Origin: Terfezia claveryi
Lineage: Eukaryota > Ascomycota > Pezizomycetes > Pezizales > Pezizaceae
Length of the DNA stretch: 64,000 bases
Direction of reading: 5' to 3'
NCBI GenBank assembly: GCA_015179025.1
Contig: WHUX01000106.1
Coordinates: 1 to 64,000 of the forward strand
Part shown: positions 43,540 through 54,069 of the stretch, piece after piece
How positions within the stretch are numbered: the stretch's first letter is position 1
How the letters are laid out: the number at the start of each line of letters is the position of its first letter
The notes under the pieces: generated by a model
What the model was told of the DNA's origin: nothing
The model's database searches: none
What the model saw: the letters and a program-made list of their open reading frames with translations, nothing else
Made by a program: the position numbers and the translations under genes

Positions 43540-44700
43540 TAATTCTCGGATATTAATTAATGGTATGGGGGCTTCCGCATCCCTGGCCCGCCGGTACTTA
43601 TATACCCTAAGCTATTCTGAGATCAATGCATAGTAAAACGTGGACGGAGGTGATGCTTACCAGTCAGTCAATGGTGAAGACATTAGGAAGGATTTTACTT
43701 CATCAACCTCATCCTCTTGGAGCAATTCATGGGAAAGACAACATTCGAATGCTTTATCGGAGACAATACGAAAGAGATCCGAACGTTGAAAGTAGATCTA
43801 AGATCCTGAGGACATCTCGACGGTCGTAAGTTTCGATATGCTTGTATAAGACTCTTAGACCGAAGCCTTTCGATCGCTCTGCCGCCCAGTTCATCGGTAG
43901 GTGTACTTTTCGGTTCCTATATATTAGTTAGGAATATTGGATTTGTAAGATGTCTAGCATAGATATACCACTTACACAATAGAGCCAATTCAGGATCAGC
44001 TGGCATGTCGTCTTCCGTGTGTTCGATTGGTTGTGGATGCTGTAGCTTTGAGGCTCCGCAGTGTTAGTGCTGAGTGGTGGGGAATTTTCTCGGCTCTGAG
44101 TCGTTGTTGTTGGTGGTGGTGTATGGGTTCTGATGTGAGTGTGGGTTCTGAAAGGAATGTGGTTTCTGAGGTGAAAGTGGGTTCTGATGTGAGTACATAT
44201 GGGTTCTTATGTGAGCGTGGGTTCTGACGTGGGCCAGAGGTGTACAATGTCTCTGGTAAGAATTGTACGATATTCTCGAGTTTGTGAGTTTCGAAGCCGA
44301 GGGAAATTTGAGGAAGGTATATGGGAATGAAAGTGGCTATTCTTGAAACCATCGCCGAGCTCTTTCAGATGATGCTGGTTATGAGCCTGGGGACCCGCTG
44401 GGTGTTGTGGAAATCGACTTGGTTGTGCAATCTTCTCGTGTTATGGATTTCAGAGGTGAAGGTAGGAGATGACCAGCGTCGAAGTGCTTCTCGATAGCCC
44501 TCCCGGATATTCTCATCTTGCAGAGACGGTGGTGTATAGAAGCCTGTGAAGGATAAAGCAGTTCCTCCTACTCCTGACGAGGTATACACCTGGCTTTGCC
44601 TTAAACTCATTGTGGGATAACTAGGCACGCAGTGTTAGGGCCGGGCCGGTGATTGTTGGAATTGGGGTCCAGTAGTTTGGTTGGGGTCCAGCCAGGGCAT
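43540..44700. other. Region without a supported gene
   Basis: Open frames exist on the minus strand at 43996-44352 (with a short GGTTCTGATGTGAG repeat at about 44130-44225) and 44365-44628, without recognisable motifs. They could be exons of a rapidly evolving gene or decayed sequence. Confidence 0.35.
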
Positions 44701-44735
44701 GATCGCTGGCCCGGGCCTAGCAGGAGCCTGGCCCA

Positions 44736-44866
44736 CTTGGCAACAGAGGGCGTCTCTATCCCAAAAAATCTATATCAAAAGGACACGGTGCAAAAGCTGA
44801 ACAGCACTGAAAATAGATTCACCAAGTTTTGCCATGACATGTTTGGCACGCCGCAGGTAAATTCAC
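44736..44866 (+). pseudogene. Fragment related to the protein at 45893
   Basis: Reads LATEGVSIPKNLYQKDTVQK, then LNSTENRFTKFCHDMF. The protein at 45893-46189 has LTTEVTSIPKKPYQKGTSLK, then LDQIDQKFMKFCEDTL. The shared skeleton is SIPK..YQK.T..KL......F.KFC.D. The fragment stops where LINE sequence begins at about 44890, so the LINE may have inserted into or next to this paralogue. Confidence 0.5.
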
Positions 44867-44904
44867 CACGACATGCCGGCGCCTCTTAGACTGCCCTTTC
44901 ACCT

Positions 44905-45274
44905 TGATCTTTGCAATCGACAGACCTCGCCATTCACTAATCTCCTTGTGAGCTGCGAGCCTGCGAACGGGGTACGGAGATGTGAATGGAACAGACAAGC
45001 ACTCTCTGGATGCGGACCGATCGAGGGCCACAGAAGAGCTGGCTACACCACATCGGCAAAGCAGACACCAAGGCATGCAGATGCGGACACCCCGACGGAG
45101 GATTCGTGGCACATAACTTTTGAGTGTCCACGGTTCGGACGAGAAAGTGCCCTCTTTTCGGGAAACAAGAGCACATTGGAAGACTTGGACGAGCCGGAAT
45201 GGAGGAAGGAAGGGGAGGAGGTTTTCGATGTGACAGAGGCGTTCCTCGGATATCTTTATAGCGAGCTCGTTTAA
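44905..45274 (+). pseudogene. LINE 3' end: ORF2 C-terminus
   Basis: A zinc-knuckle-like tail in frame with the stop at 45274: ITFECPRFGRESALFSGNKS, then EDLDEPEWRKEGEEVFDVTE and AFLGYLYSELV. It aligns with the end of the LINE ORF at 54070-55417 (FNCPRFNRIRGGLL, WEELDEPVWREEGEERYEAT, AFFGLLYGELV). The upstream RNase H part is lost or frame-shifted. The 3' sequence (to about 45560) contains three TAGTCTGG-type motifs (45427, 45474, 45504). Confidence 0.75.
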
Positions 45275-45892
45275 TGTACTTGCTGTTTATTCGATATGAT
45301 GTTCACGGGTTCCCTTAGTTATGTTTCAGTTCCTTTTCGGGTCGAAGTTCAGAGGTCATCTAGTCTGGGGTTATGGAAGATCCCAGACCACACTTGTCAA
45401 TTTTTGTATGAACTTGCCTTGTCCCGGATAGTCTGGTTGGTTCAAACACCCTCCGTCGGAGGCGTGGTGGTAGTCTGGTGGGGCACGAGATTACCTGGTG
45501 GTAGTCTGATTGGTGGTGGCGCCGAGACCAACAAAATGGGACTAGCTCAATTCCCCAAAAAGGTAGGTACGTAGTCTGCGAGATACCAGAAAAGGGTAGG
45601 TAGGGTGCCAAATCAGGGACTCCTTAGTATGTTTTCCCAAAAAGGTCATCAAGCAACGCTAGGCATAAAAATTGCAGATTCCATGTTTAGTGCTATTTAC
45701 CTGGTGATCTGAAGCTTAGATATGGCAGAGCGGGACGGAATGGCCTTGTTTTCCTCAGATCTACAGAAAAATATTCTTGAATGTTTATATCCCTTCAACT
45801 CCGTACTCTATGGAGGTCTTGTCTACACTTCCGATATTAATCTTTCAACATTAATTCTTCAACATCATTCTGAAACCCAATCCTTAAGCATC

Positions 45893-46189
45893 ATGGCCAT
45901 GGATAATTCTAACTCCTTCAATGCCCTCATTCAAGCTCGCTTTGGCAGGAGTGCAGCTGATTACCGGACGCTCCAGACCCTCTTAACAACAGAAGTCACC
46001 TCCATCCCGAAGAAGCCTTATCAAAAAGGCACATCGCTTAAGCTGGACCAAATTGACCAAAAGTTCATGAAATTCTGCGAAGACACCTTAGATATGCTGG
46101 AGTTAAAATACAGTACCAATGCAATAATTCCATACCTTCAGTCGTTACATGATAATAACAAGCTTTATTCAACGATCAACACGGAATAG
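45893..46189 (+). CDS. Hypothetical protein
   Basis: 98 residues from MAMDNSNSFNALIQARFGRS (ATG 45893; the same frame is open to 45722, with an alternative upstream ATG). Basic and amphipathic, with the SIPKKPYQKGT block shared with the fragment at 44736. It may be the first exon of a longer gene: the next open stretch, 46202-46426 (MMSNTRHGRN...), is in another frame. Not a family I recognise. Two related copies 1.2 kb apart suggest a local duplication or a repeat-borne gene. Confidence 0.4.
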   Translation: MAMDNSNSFNALIQARFGRSAADYRTLQTLLTTEVTSIPKKPYQKGTSLKLDQIDQKFMKFCEDTLDMLELKYSTNAIIPYLQSLHDNNKLYSTINTE

Positions 46190-46426
46190 ACGAAGCTTCA
46201 AATGATGTCTAACACCCGACACGGGCGTAATAGTGGAACCTGCAACAGTGCTGAAGTCTGCAAGTTCCTTGCGAAATCAATTGGGAACAATGCATATAAG
46301 ACCAAGTCAGTAGCCAACGCAGATGACCTCAAATCCATGATCCGATTTCTCTGGACGGAGGTCTACACTGCGAATTCAACTTGGACTATTTTTTTTAGTG
46401 GGGAGTTTTACGGCATCGCGGCCTGA

Positions 46427-47153
46427 AGCTATTGTCAAAAGTAGCAACCACTGAGGCAGTAATGAATCACTGCAATATGGTGAAACAAAGCTTCTCCTGG
46501 AGGAAGATGAGGAAACGGGTACGCTTGGATGGGTATTACTTATATATCTATCAACAAGAAGTTGCGCCACCATATTAAACAGCAATTCCAATGAAAAACA
46601 ACGGCCACGATTTGCACAAATGTATGTAATACGTACACAACGCATATATTAATGCATACAATAGTTAGGTAAAAAATGTAAGGAGACACCGTACAAAGAG
46701 GTACCGTAACACGTACCGGTACTCACTCTGCGGAGGTTAGTACCGCTATCCTCAAAGTTGGTAGGGAATCATTTTGTTGGGCGTTTCTCTCTTTCGAGTC
46801 CCAACATGAGCTGCTTGTAGAGGATTTGGGTTGGTGGATAGGTAGGATTTCTGCATGAATTGCCTTCCAGACAAGCATTCTGCACGCTTCCGCTCAATGC
46901 CAACTGTTAGAGCATACTATTTTGTAACTGGACGTTGGGCCTTATCCTCAATCCTCGCCACAACGCCAATAATCTTCATCCTCCTCTCCGTGCCATTTGC
47001 TAGGATATAGGTTCTCTAGTCGCCGCGGAGCGCGTCTCCAAGGTCTAATCTTCGTTAGGTAGATTAAGGAAAATGCCATAAATCGAAATACGCAACTGAG
47101 ACCCCCCATAACCATCCCCCTCAGCGTGCCGAAAGCACTCCTCAAGACCTGCT
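46427..47153. other. Intergenic, LINE 3' flank
   Basis: No gene is seen. The part from about 46920 may be the 3' untranslated region of the minus-strand LINE fragment that starts at 47154. Confidence 0.35.
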
Positions 47154-47830
47154 TCAACCTCTCCTACCAACTAGGCGCCGGTACAAGAAGCTGAAAAACG
47201 CCTCCACTGCGTCCCAAATCTCTCCGTCCTCCTCTTTGATCCATCTGGGGCGATCGAGGTCCTCCCAATCCTTGATACTACCCAAGGCAGCTCTCTGGTC
47301 AACGAAATCAGGGCAGCCAAAGGTGATGTGTCGACCATCTTGCGTGTCATGTCCGCACTGGCATGTGCTTCTCGGATTTGCCGATCTTGTGAAGCCAGAA
47401 TTTCTGTGGTCCCTTGTCGGTTCTAAGCTGAGAGAGCATGGCGATTCCATTCTGTCCTCCGGACGCCATACCCTGGCGTGGTACGAGCTGCAGCTCTGAT
47501 TACCTTGTGTACTTGTCTAGGTAATGCCTCCCTCTGTGACTATGGAATCCTTGGGGCAAACTTGCCTGAGGGCTGAGGAGAAATCTGCAAGGTAGCCTGC
47601 CTCTTCGTTCCCCTTGATGCCTATGTGAGAGCGGATCCATGCAATGGCTGTCAGCTACGTTTTCGTCTCGCTCTAGTAGAAGTCTCAGGAGCTTGAGTTC
47701 GATGCCCGATATAGGGGATTGTGTTCCTGCAGAGAGGTTGGTAGCTGGCTAGCTGCTGCTACAGCCGAGGAGGAGTCCGAGAGGAGAGTAACCATTGCTG
47801 ATTCCCGGGTATATGAGATATACACTATAT
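47154..47830 (-). pseudogene. LINE fragment: RNase H and C-terminal tail
   Basis: Minus-strand reading gives LLSDSSSAV (about 47790), AWIRSHIGIKGNEEAG (about 47640-47600), then CQCGHDTQDGRHITFGCPDF and WEDLDRPRW...VEAFFSFLYRRL ending at 47154. These correspond to the RNase H active-site region and knuckle tail of the LINE at 54070. At least two stops and a frame change are present. It is a second, independent LINE copy. Confidence 0.7.
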
Positions 47831-48271
47831 CCAACAGGCAGCGGTAATTCAACCAAGTATCCAATAAAGGAGAAACTTGGGAACGGATCTAATAGGCTGG
47901 TAGCGGACGTTCTGGAGAATGTAGAGGACGTTATGGATACTGTAGAGGACGTTCAACTATAGCAATAGGAACGAGGAAGATATGGAGGAATGTATCAGTT
48001 CACACACCGGTGTGCTGCATGTTAAGCTAGGATTTTTTTTTTTTTTTTTTTTTTGTTTGGAGTCTAGGTATACGTCTGTGGAGCCTAAGGCTATGAGACG
48101 GCCCCGATGCCTCATCTTCAAAGACTCGGTACACCCTCGGAACAACGGGCTACATAAGCGTCTTGCCTTCCGAACCAAAGAAATATCTAAGGAAAGACCC
48201 CTTCCTCCTCCACCACGCCCCCGGTAATTCAGGGCATTCAGGCCATTCAGGCCATTCAGGCCAATCAGTGC
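47831..48271. other. Non-coding with simple repeats
   Basis: Contains GTAGAGGACGTT repeats (47921-47955), a T run of about 23 (48032-48054) and four AGGCCATTC units (48230-48265). No gene is seen. Confidence 0.5.
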
Positions 48272-48420
48272 TAGGCCTGGGCACGAGACTAAGTCTCGAG
48301 ACTTACGAGACGAGACATCTCGAGACACTTCGGCAAACCTCGAGACTTTTGTGAAAATTTTTCTTTGGTTGCGACATGCAGATATCTCTTTGAGACAGTT
48401 TAGAAGCCGTTTAGACACGT
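48272..48420. repeat. TAGGCCTGGGCACGAG repeat with CTCGAGAC units
   Basis: Starts CTAGGCCTGGGCACGAGAC and continues with several CTCGAGAC/GTCTCGAG words. The preceding GGCCAATCAGTG is also shared with 25160 (GGCCAATTGGTG), so the repeat extends left of the GGGCACGAG core. A third copy starts at 48595 (TAGGCCTGGGCACGAGCCGA). It resembles hAT terminal sequences. Confidence 0.4.
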
Positions 48421-48715
48421 TAAGACAGTGAGATCTTCGTTATATGTATTATTTGGTGCTTAAATGCAGAGATTTCCTCTCCGCTCATTATCTGCACATT
48501 CCTGATACCTCCATCATTAATTTCCATGTCGGCGGCTCGCACTTCAGATGAGTTTACACCGCTCGACATGATTTTAGAGCGAGGGTTAGTAGATAGGCCT
48601 GGGCACGAGCCGAGCCCAAGATTACACAGGCTCGACCCGGGCTTTCCACTTCTCCTCAACTGTCTTCAACTCCTCCAACCTATCCCGCAGCTTCTCTTTT
48701 TCTACCCTCAGCTCC

Positions 48716-49462
48716 TCAATCTCCTTCAGCCGCTTCTCCTCCCGCTCTTTCATCCATATCCCCTGTTCCGCAAAAACAACTAACGTCCGTTTCAATTTCG
48801 AGAATTCTTTGTCGTGTTGGACTTATCCGGATTATTAAATAAGCGTAGAACCTCTTCACAATTATCCCCTCCCTGTCTTCTATCCTGCCCTCATAATCAT
48901 CATCACGATCCTGATACTTCTCTAGTTCATCCATGGTCGTTTTGAATGTGTTGGCCAACTGTTGTCTCTACTGCACCATCTTCTTCAAGAATTGTCAAAA
49001 CAATGTCAATGTCTGCCTCCTGGTTCGTAAGGTTTAAGAAGCACATAGTGTGTTTCAAAAAAAACTCCCCACCATCCTCCACTCTTGCAAGTTCATTTGT
49101 TCGAACCTGGCTCTCCTCTGCTCCGCTACCCAACCGTCAATCAACTCTTCATCCTCCGAGTCCAGAGACCCATAGGGTTTCCTTTCTCTACCCATGGTCC
49201 GAATCCTACCTCGTGATCAGACTCTCCCTCTCCCTCACCAGCTTTCCTCTCCTCCTGCTCCTCCTCTGCCTCCCTTGCTTTCGACCAACCGTCCAACTTT
49301 GCTATCTCCCGCTCCTGACATTCGAGCTCTCTTTGCTCGGTAGAATTCCGCTTCCTCTTCATAATCACTGGTAATTCTACGCCTCGGTGATATCTTTGGG
49401 TGTCGGTATAACTCGTTAAATTCCCCTAAGAATTCTGACTTCCCACTCCGAAGGTGACCCAA
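48716..49462 (-). pseudogene. Decayed coiled-coil-type gene remnant
   Basis: Successive minus-strand frames (49462 to 49235: MGHLRSGKSEFLGEFNELYR...RRRITSDYEEEAEFY; 49133 to 48927: MGSGAEESQVRTNELARVED; 48958 to 48716: MANTFKTTMDELEKYQDRDD) look like parts of one charged protein broken by frame changes or introns. I do not recognise the family. The neighbouring GGGCACGAG repeats make a transposon-borne gene possible. Confidence 0.3.
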
Positions 49463-50065
49463 GGCCTTGCGTCGCTATTGGGGTTGTAACGCGCGGTTTT
49501 TGCTGTAGCCCAGGAGCCTCAAGTGCGCTGTCGTGTACGCCACCAATGACCAGCGAACACGGTTGCCATGTTGAAAAAAATCGTCCCCAGAATAAGATAG
49601 CAAAACTTGACCCTCTGGGGGATTTTGTAGCTCACTCCAAAAGAACGAAAATTAGATATACGTGCTGTACTCGTTCCGCTACTGTAAAATGCTTTTTTCT
49701 CCCAAGACGGAAACTCTCTGATTGTTGAGATTGGGTTTCAACTGTTGTAGACACTCTCACTCCTGTGGAGGGGCTTGTGCCAATCAGACTACTCTCCAGG
49801 TACAGAGTACTCTGAACGTTCCTTGCTTTGCAACCATTAACCTCAACTTTTGCTTTTTTGTATGAGCATCCAGCTGCTCGCACTATCAGGTCTTTGTTGA
49901 AAGCTTTCAGCACCTCCCTCAACTCGGAAGGAAAGCCCAAGGGTCTCACCCTCCTTTTTCTCGAGGAGGGTATACAACTGGGATAACGTGCTGCCTGACC
50001 AACGTACGCTTAACCAGAATAGGAGGTCATATGAGATGCTGTACTGAAGAGGGGGGTTGATGATA
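49463..50065. other. Intergenic, no gene seen
   Basis: An open minus-strand frame at 49632-49949 has no motifs. Nothing else stands out. Confidence 0.35.
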
Positions 50066-51058
50066 CAGATGACGCTCGATACAAGCATATTGTCCGTATG
50101 GAGGGGAATATGCTTATAACCAATATATTCTTATATCACAAGAAAATAGGCGAGTAGGGAATAAACTCGGAAAAGTTGCCGAATAGCACCACGAATATGA
50201 CAGGAGCATACAAGAGATAAATATTATCTTCACCCAAAATTGTGCAGCCTTCTCTTGTAATATTATTCTGATATTGCCACTCCACGCTGTTGCATTAACT
50301 GCTGCCAATGATATAATGCAGATTCTAATTTCAAATATTTCCCAGTCTTGATTCGCTTGGACTCAGGTTGTAGCTTTTGTACCTGAACTGGATCAACATC
50401 AGAAAGGCCACGAGGTCACTTTGGGTTGAGGATTTTGAATTGATTTGTGATTGAGTTAAGAGGGTATTCTGCCTCAAACCAGAGCTTGATATATCGCCAG
50501 GTAGCCTTGGGGTTTTGTTCGGCATAGGTTCTTAGGGTTTGACGTTCACTTTCTGACCATGGCTGCCGATGTGGAGTACGAGAAGATGTGATTTGCAAAG
50601 TAGTGATTGTATATAGAGCATCCTTATGTTGTAGCGTTGTGGAGCGGGGTTATTCTAGTCAGGTTGGTCACGGTTATTAACCAGCTACGGTTATTCTTAT
50701 CGATAAGCGTCTCTTTGTGGCTTACATAGTGCTTCTCCAGATACAAGCATATGTATGGTGACTAAGCGAAAAAATATGAATATTCTAGTATCTAAAATAT
50801 GCTTATTTACTATGTGGGACCTGCGAAGGTATGCTTGTATCTAAAATATATGCTTATATCTAGCCTCGTATCCAGGTTAATATTTGTAGTGTTCGTGACC
50901 TCGCAATTCCCCCAGAGACAACAGACTAGTTACTACGAGGCTAGCTTATATCTGGTATGATGGCCTTAAAGAAGTCGTAGGGGGAAGAAGGAAGACAAGT
51001 TCAAGGAGGAATTGGAAAACTCGGCCGTTGACAATAGGCTTGTATCGAGCGTCATCTG
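50066..51058 (-). mobile_element. Fot1/pogo-type DNA transposon, deleted
   Basis: Inverted ends of about 28 bp, opening CAGATGACGCTCGATACAAG with one internal mismatch, lie at 50066 and (reversed) at 51058. TA dinucleotides flank both (50064-50065, 51059-51060). At 993 bp it is too short for a full transposase (usually 1.8-2 kb element). Inside is a decayed N-terminal DNA-binding part of a pogo-type transposase, so it is an internally deleted derivative. Subterminal TATGCTTGTATCTA repeats lie at about 50730-50870. Confidence 0.88.
50210..50598 (-). pseudogene. Pogo/CENP-B-like DNA-binding domain fragment
   Basis: From an ATG at 50598: MQITSSRTPHRQPWSESERQ, then LRTYAEQNPKATWRYIKLWF and SITNQFKILNPK. 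This resembles the pogo/CENP-B N-terminal helix-turn-helix (LR.YA..NP.....I..WF). After a TGA the same frame gives RIKTGKYLKLESALYHWQQL, the second CENP-B box (G.Y..LE.AL..W). Another stop and a frame change follow, with LQEKAAQFW. No DDE domain is present. Confidence 0.65.
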
Positions 51059-51567
51059 TATGTCGGATTACAGAAAGGCATGTGGAATATACTTCTCTCC
51101 ACTTTCCTCATAGAGATATTCCGGTACCCTTTTTGTATTTACGCTAGTCCTATCTTAGTAGTGTCCGTACCACACCATTTTTAGTCTGGTTATCATTTTT
51201 AGATCCAGACTCTACTAGTCCCATGACACCAACAGGCACGTGCTGCAGACAAAACTTTCGGAGTACAGTGGTGTCGCGTTATAAGTAACCTGGTTGTAAG
51301 AAACCTCGCGTTATAAGAAACTATGCCCCGGTCCCGTCAAAATTTGTATGGGAACATAAGAAACTCTCGTTATAGGCAGGTTTCTTAAGTCTTTGCTTAG
51401 TAACACATAGAGTTTCTTAGAAGTTGTGGTTGGTCCATGTCGCATGAGCACAACGATTACCCACATGGTGCAAATTGTTTCTCCACCAGTTTACCGTGAA
51501 ATCAGGTGAATAAAGTGTCATTCTACTTGCTGAGGTTGCCTCTATTCAGCTAAATTCCTAGCAAGTC
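51059..51567. other. Intergenic with a second pogo-like end
   Basis: At about 51270, ACAGTGGTGTCGCGTTATAA is followed by three more GTTATAAG/GTTGTAAG-type units up to 51385. The CAGTG...TATAA form resembles pogo/Tigger terminal repeats, but no partner end was found. Confidence 0.35.
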
Positions 51568-51833
51568 TGTTACGGCTGAGATTATGCAGACCGGGCCGGC
51601 ACCACCCGATGGTGGGTGGCCTGAAGTCAACCCCGCTTTCCTATATATATGCCCACGTCTTGTATCTAGTTATTGCTCTCTAAGACTCGAGCGAAGTTTT
51701 GTATCGCTGGGTTACTTTGAATGAAGCTACTATTCTTCGCACTGTGCACCCAGTTAGGCCCGAGCAAGTGATTTTATCCCTATATATCGATATTCCGACA
51801 GATATCACCGTGATCACTAGCTCGCCCCCAACA
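51568..51833. mobile_element. Solo LTR (266 bp)
   Basis: TGTTACGGCT...CGCCCCCAACA, flanked by AAGTC at 51563-51567 and 51834-51838. Inverted ends are TGTT/AACA. It has a promoter-like TATATATA (about 51644) followed by TTGCTCTCTAAGACTCGAGC, as in U3/R boundaries. No internal region or partner is nearby, so it arose by LTR-LTR recombination. Confidence 0.88.
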
Positions 51834-52959
51834 AAGTCATACTAGCTATGTTATCCAAGCCAGTTCATACTCGCCAGGCATGGACTGAAAAGGGGCGAGA
51901 GGATATTCGCTCTCAACGGGGGTAGTGCACATATGACGGGTATATGCAACAAAACAGCTGTAGGGTAGAACTCAATGGGTTTTCGGTGGAATTGGACGGC
52001 AGGGGGCTCAAAAGCTGCGCACGAGTTCGGAGAAGAACTTTTGAAGTGCCCAAGAGCCCTTGATCGAGGGAGTCGAGGGAGGTATCCTGATATATGGCTA
52101 AAATATGAATTGCGTGATGTGAATATATGACCAACCGAGTCTTGCGGGGTCTAATTTCAGACCGAGCCATTGTGTAATCGCTAGCTGTGGGTATTCATAT
52201 GCGTATGACGGTTGATATGTGTGCAATGCACATATATGTGTTCCGGGCCCCCCGCGAGAAAATTAAACTCGCGAGAGGCCCGGGCCCCGCGGGAGAATAC
52301 GGAATGGCCGGGCCAGCCGCGAGTATGAGAAAAATGGTTCTTTACGATATCTTGATAATTTAGATTATGTGGCTATCGGGTGAGCTCATTACCCTCATCT
52401 AACCATATGACCGCCACCGGGAGTGCACCAGAGGTCTCAGACGAGTCAGACTTGCTTACCACATAACGAACGTTCAGCGTCTGAGTTTATCTAATGTAAT
52501 CCGGGTCCATTCTACTACGGGATATACACTATATGAGGTTGTATTCAAAATACTCGCGGCACGTCTATCCCCGCCTTTTTAAAAAAAGGATGAACTTTCG
52601 CGCCCCTCCGGGCACGTTTTGCATACCACCCCCCTCCAAAATTATATGTATATATATAATTTCCTATATATATATATATATATATTTTTGAGGGGGGGAA
52701 TATGAAAAACTAAATAAAGAAAAGATTAAAATATATGTGTGAGTGAGAGGGAGGGGATCCTATATGGTGTATATATATACATCCATATAGTCCCCCTCCT
52801 TACTCTCCTTTGCCCCCCTCCCCGGATCTATGCTAATGCATAGATCTAAACACTCCTTTTTTTTTAAAAAAAAATGGGGGGGATAGAGGAGGGGGCCATC
52901 TATTATAAAGAAATAAATTACCCCTACCAGGATCGCAACGAAATAAAGCAACTCTTAGC
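51834..52959. other. Non-coding with AT microsatellites and GC palindromes
   Basis: Includes a CGCGAGAGGCCCGGG palindrome cluster (52230-52325), (TA)n tracts near 52645-52690 and a T8/A9 palindrome near 52858-52875. No gene is seen. Confidence 0.45.
52225..52330. repeat. GC-rich palindromic repeat (CCGGGCCAGCCGCGAG family)
   Basis: ATATATGTGTTCCGGGCCCC...CTCGCGAGAGGCCCGGGCCC...GGCCGGGCCAGCCGCGAG. The same words recur at 55905-56035 in a different order and partly inverted. Its GC content contrasts strongly with the AT-rich surroundings. Confidence 0.5.
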
Positions 52960-53135
52960 ACTGAAAGTGGCAATGAAATTATGCTACCAAAAATAGTACA
53001 TCGGTTAGATGGTTAGCCAGTCTTTAGATACTCATCAGACAGTTCTACCGGTAATGATGGCTCCTCATTATTGACAAGAGACTCACTACGTTCTTCAGAC
53101 AGTAGTTCAAGTCCAGAAAATACACGAAAAGATAT

Positions 53136-53404
53136 TTGGAGGAGTTAGGAGCAGATGCAGAAGTTTCCAAAGCAGATGGAGAGGAGTCAGGGGTAGATAC
53201 GGAATTTTTTTTTTTAAATCCTTGTTACTCTTATGCGGCCCCATTAGGGGTGCCATGGGGAGGTGGATGCGGAAGAGTCAGAGGTAGATGCAGAAGAGTC
53301 AGAGGTAGATGCCGAAGAGTCTGGAGCAGATATGGCAGGCATAGAGAAGTCAGAAGTACATATCCCAGGTATGGATGCCCCATATCTGATATATTAAAGC
53401 TATA
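53136..53404 (+). pseudogene. Acidic repeat coding remnant
   Basis: A roughly 18-21 bp tandem unit (GAGGTAGATGCAGAAGAGTC) runs from 53141 to 53330. Read in the frame GluGluSer-GluValAspAla it would encode an acidic repeat. A 56-bp poly(A)-tailed insertion (53205-53260, minus orientation) breaks it and throws the downstream half into an Arg/Gly frame. Confidence 0.45.
53191..53274 (-). mobile_element. 56-bp poly(A)-tailed retro-insertion
   Basis: In minus orientation the insert reads CCCCTAATGGGGCCGCATAA, then GAGTAACAAGGATTT and an A run. GGGTAGATACGGAA (53191-53204) and AGGTGGATGCGGAA (53261-53274) could be its 14-bp target duplication with three A/G differences, although the host sequence is itself repetitive. 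Confidence 0.6.
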
Positions 53405-53440
53405 ATACTAACGAGACATTATATACCAGATTCCTCTATA

Positions 53441-54069
53441 ATGTTGGCTAGAGTTCAGGCCAATACTGCGAAGACTCATACTCAAATGAGTATAAAATAC
53501 AGCAAATCTCAACAAATTGCGCAATTTAATGTTGGCGATCTGGCATCACTTTATATTCCTAGAATTGACCAACATGCAACCAATGCACCTAGGCTGTTCT
53601 GCAAAATCACCCTTAAACCTCATCCAGATCGATATCAGTTGCTCACTCTACATGGCATACTGAACCATTATTATCCCACCCATGAGCTACAGAAACTTCC
53701 ACCAAATTTTACTCATCCTGATTTAGATCGATTGCATGTATTATCCATATATAATGCAAACCATCTATCATTAAGAGAGGCTGCTTCCTTAAGTACATTG
53801 ACTGAGCCTGAAACTACATGTAAATGTAAAGGCAAATGTCAAATCCGCCGCCGTTCCTGTTCGCGTTTAAGCCGAGAATGTACACCCGATGTCATCCTGC
53901 AAATGTTATATGTACCAACAAATTGCTTTCTAGTTCGTCCTCATCCGAATCCTCTAAAGAGGACACAATACATGTTGCTGGCCCTTCTGCTTAATGTCCA
54001 ATCTCATTTCTTACTTTACTCCCACTTTGTATTCCCTTGCGTGCTTTATTCCACCTTGTATCTACTATT
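53441..54069 (+). pseudogene. Integrase/transposase-derived C-terminal fragment
   Basis: About 209 residues before the LINE junction. FNVGDLASLYIPRIDQHATN and LFCKITLKPHPDRYQLLTLH followed by a Cys-rich block (CKCKGKC...SCSRLSREC, about residues 128-148) recall the C-terminal part of integrase-derived proteins such as the KRBA2/SCAND3-like group and Ginger-type elements. The catalytic core is not in this window. The frame runs straight into LINE coding because of the in-frame LINE insertion at 54070. Confidence 0.5.
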
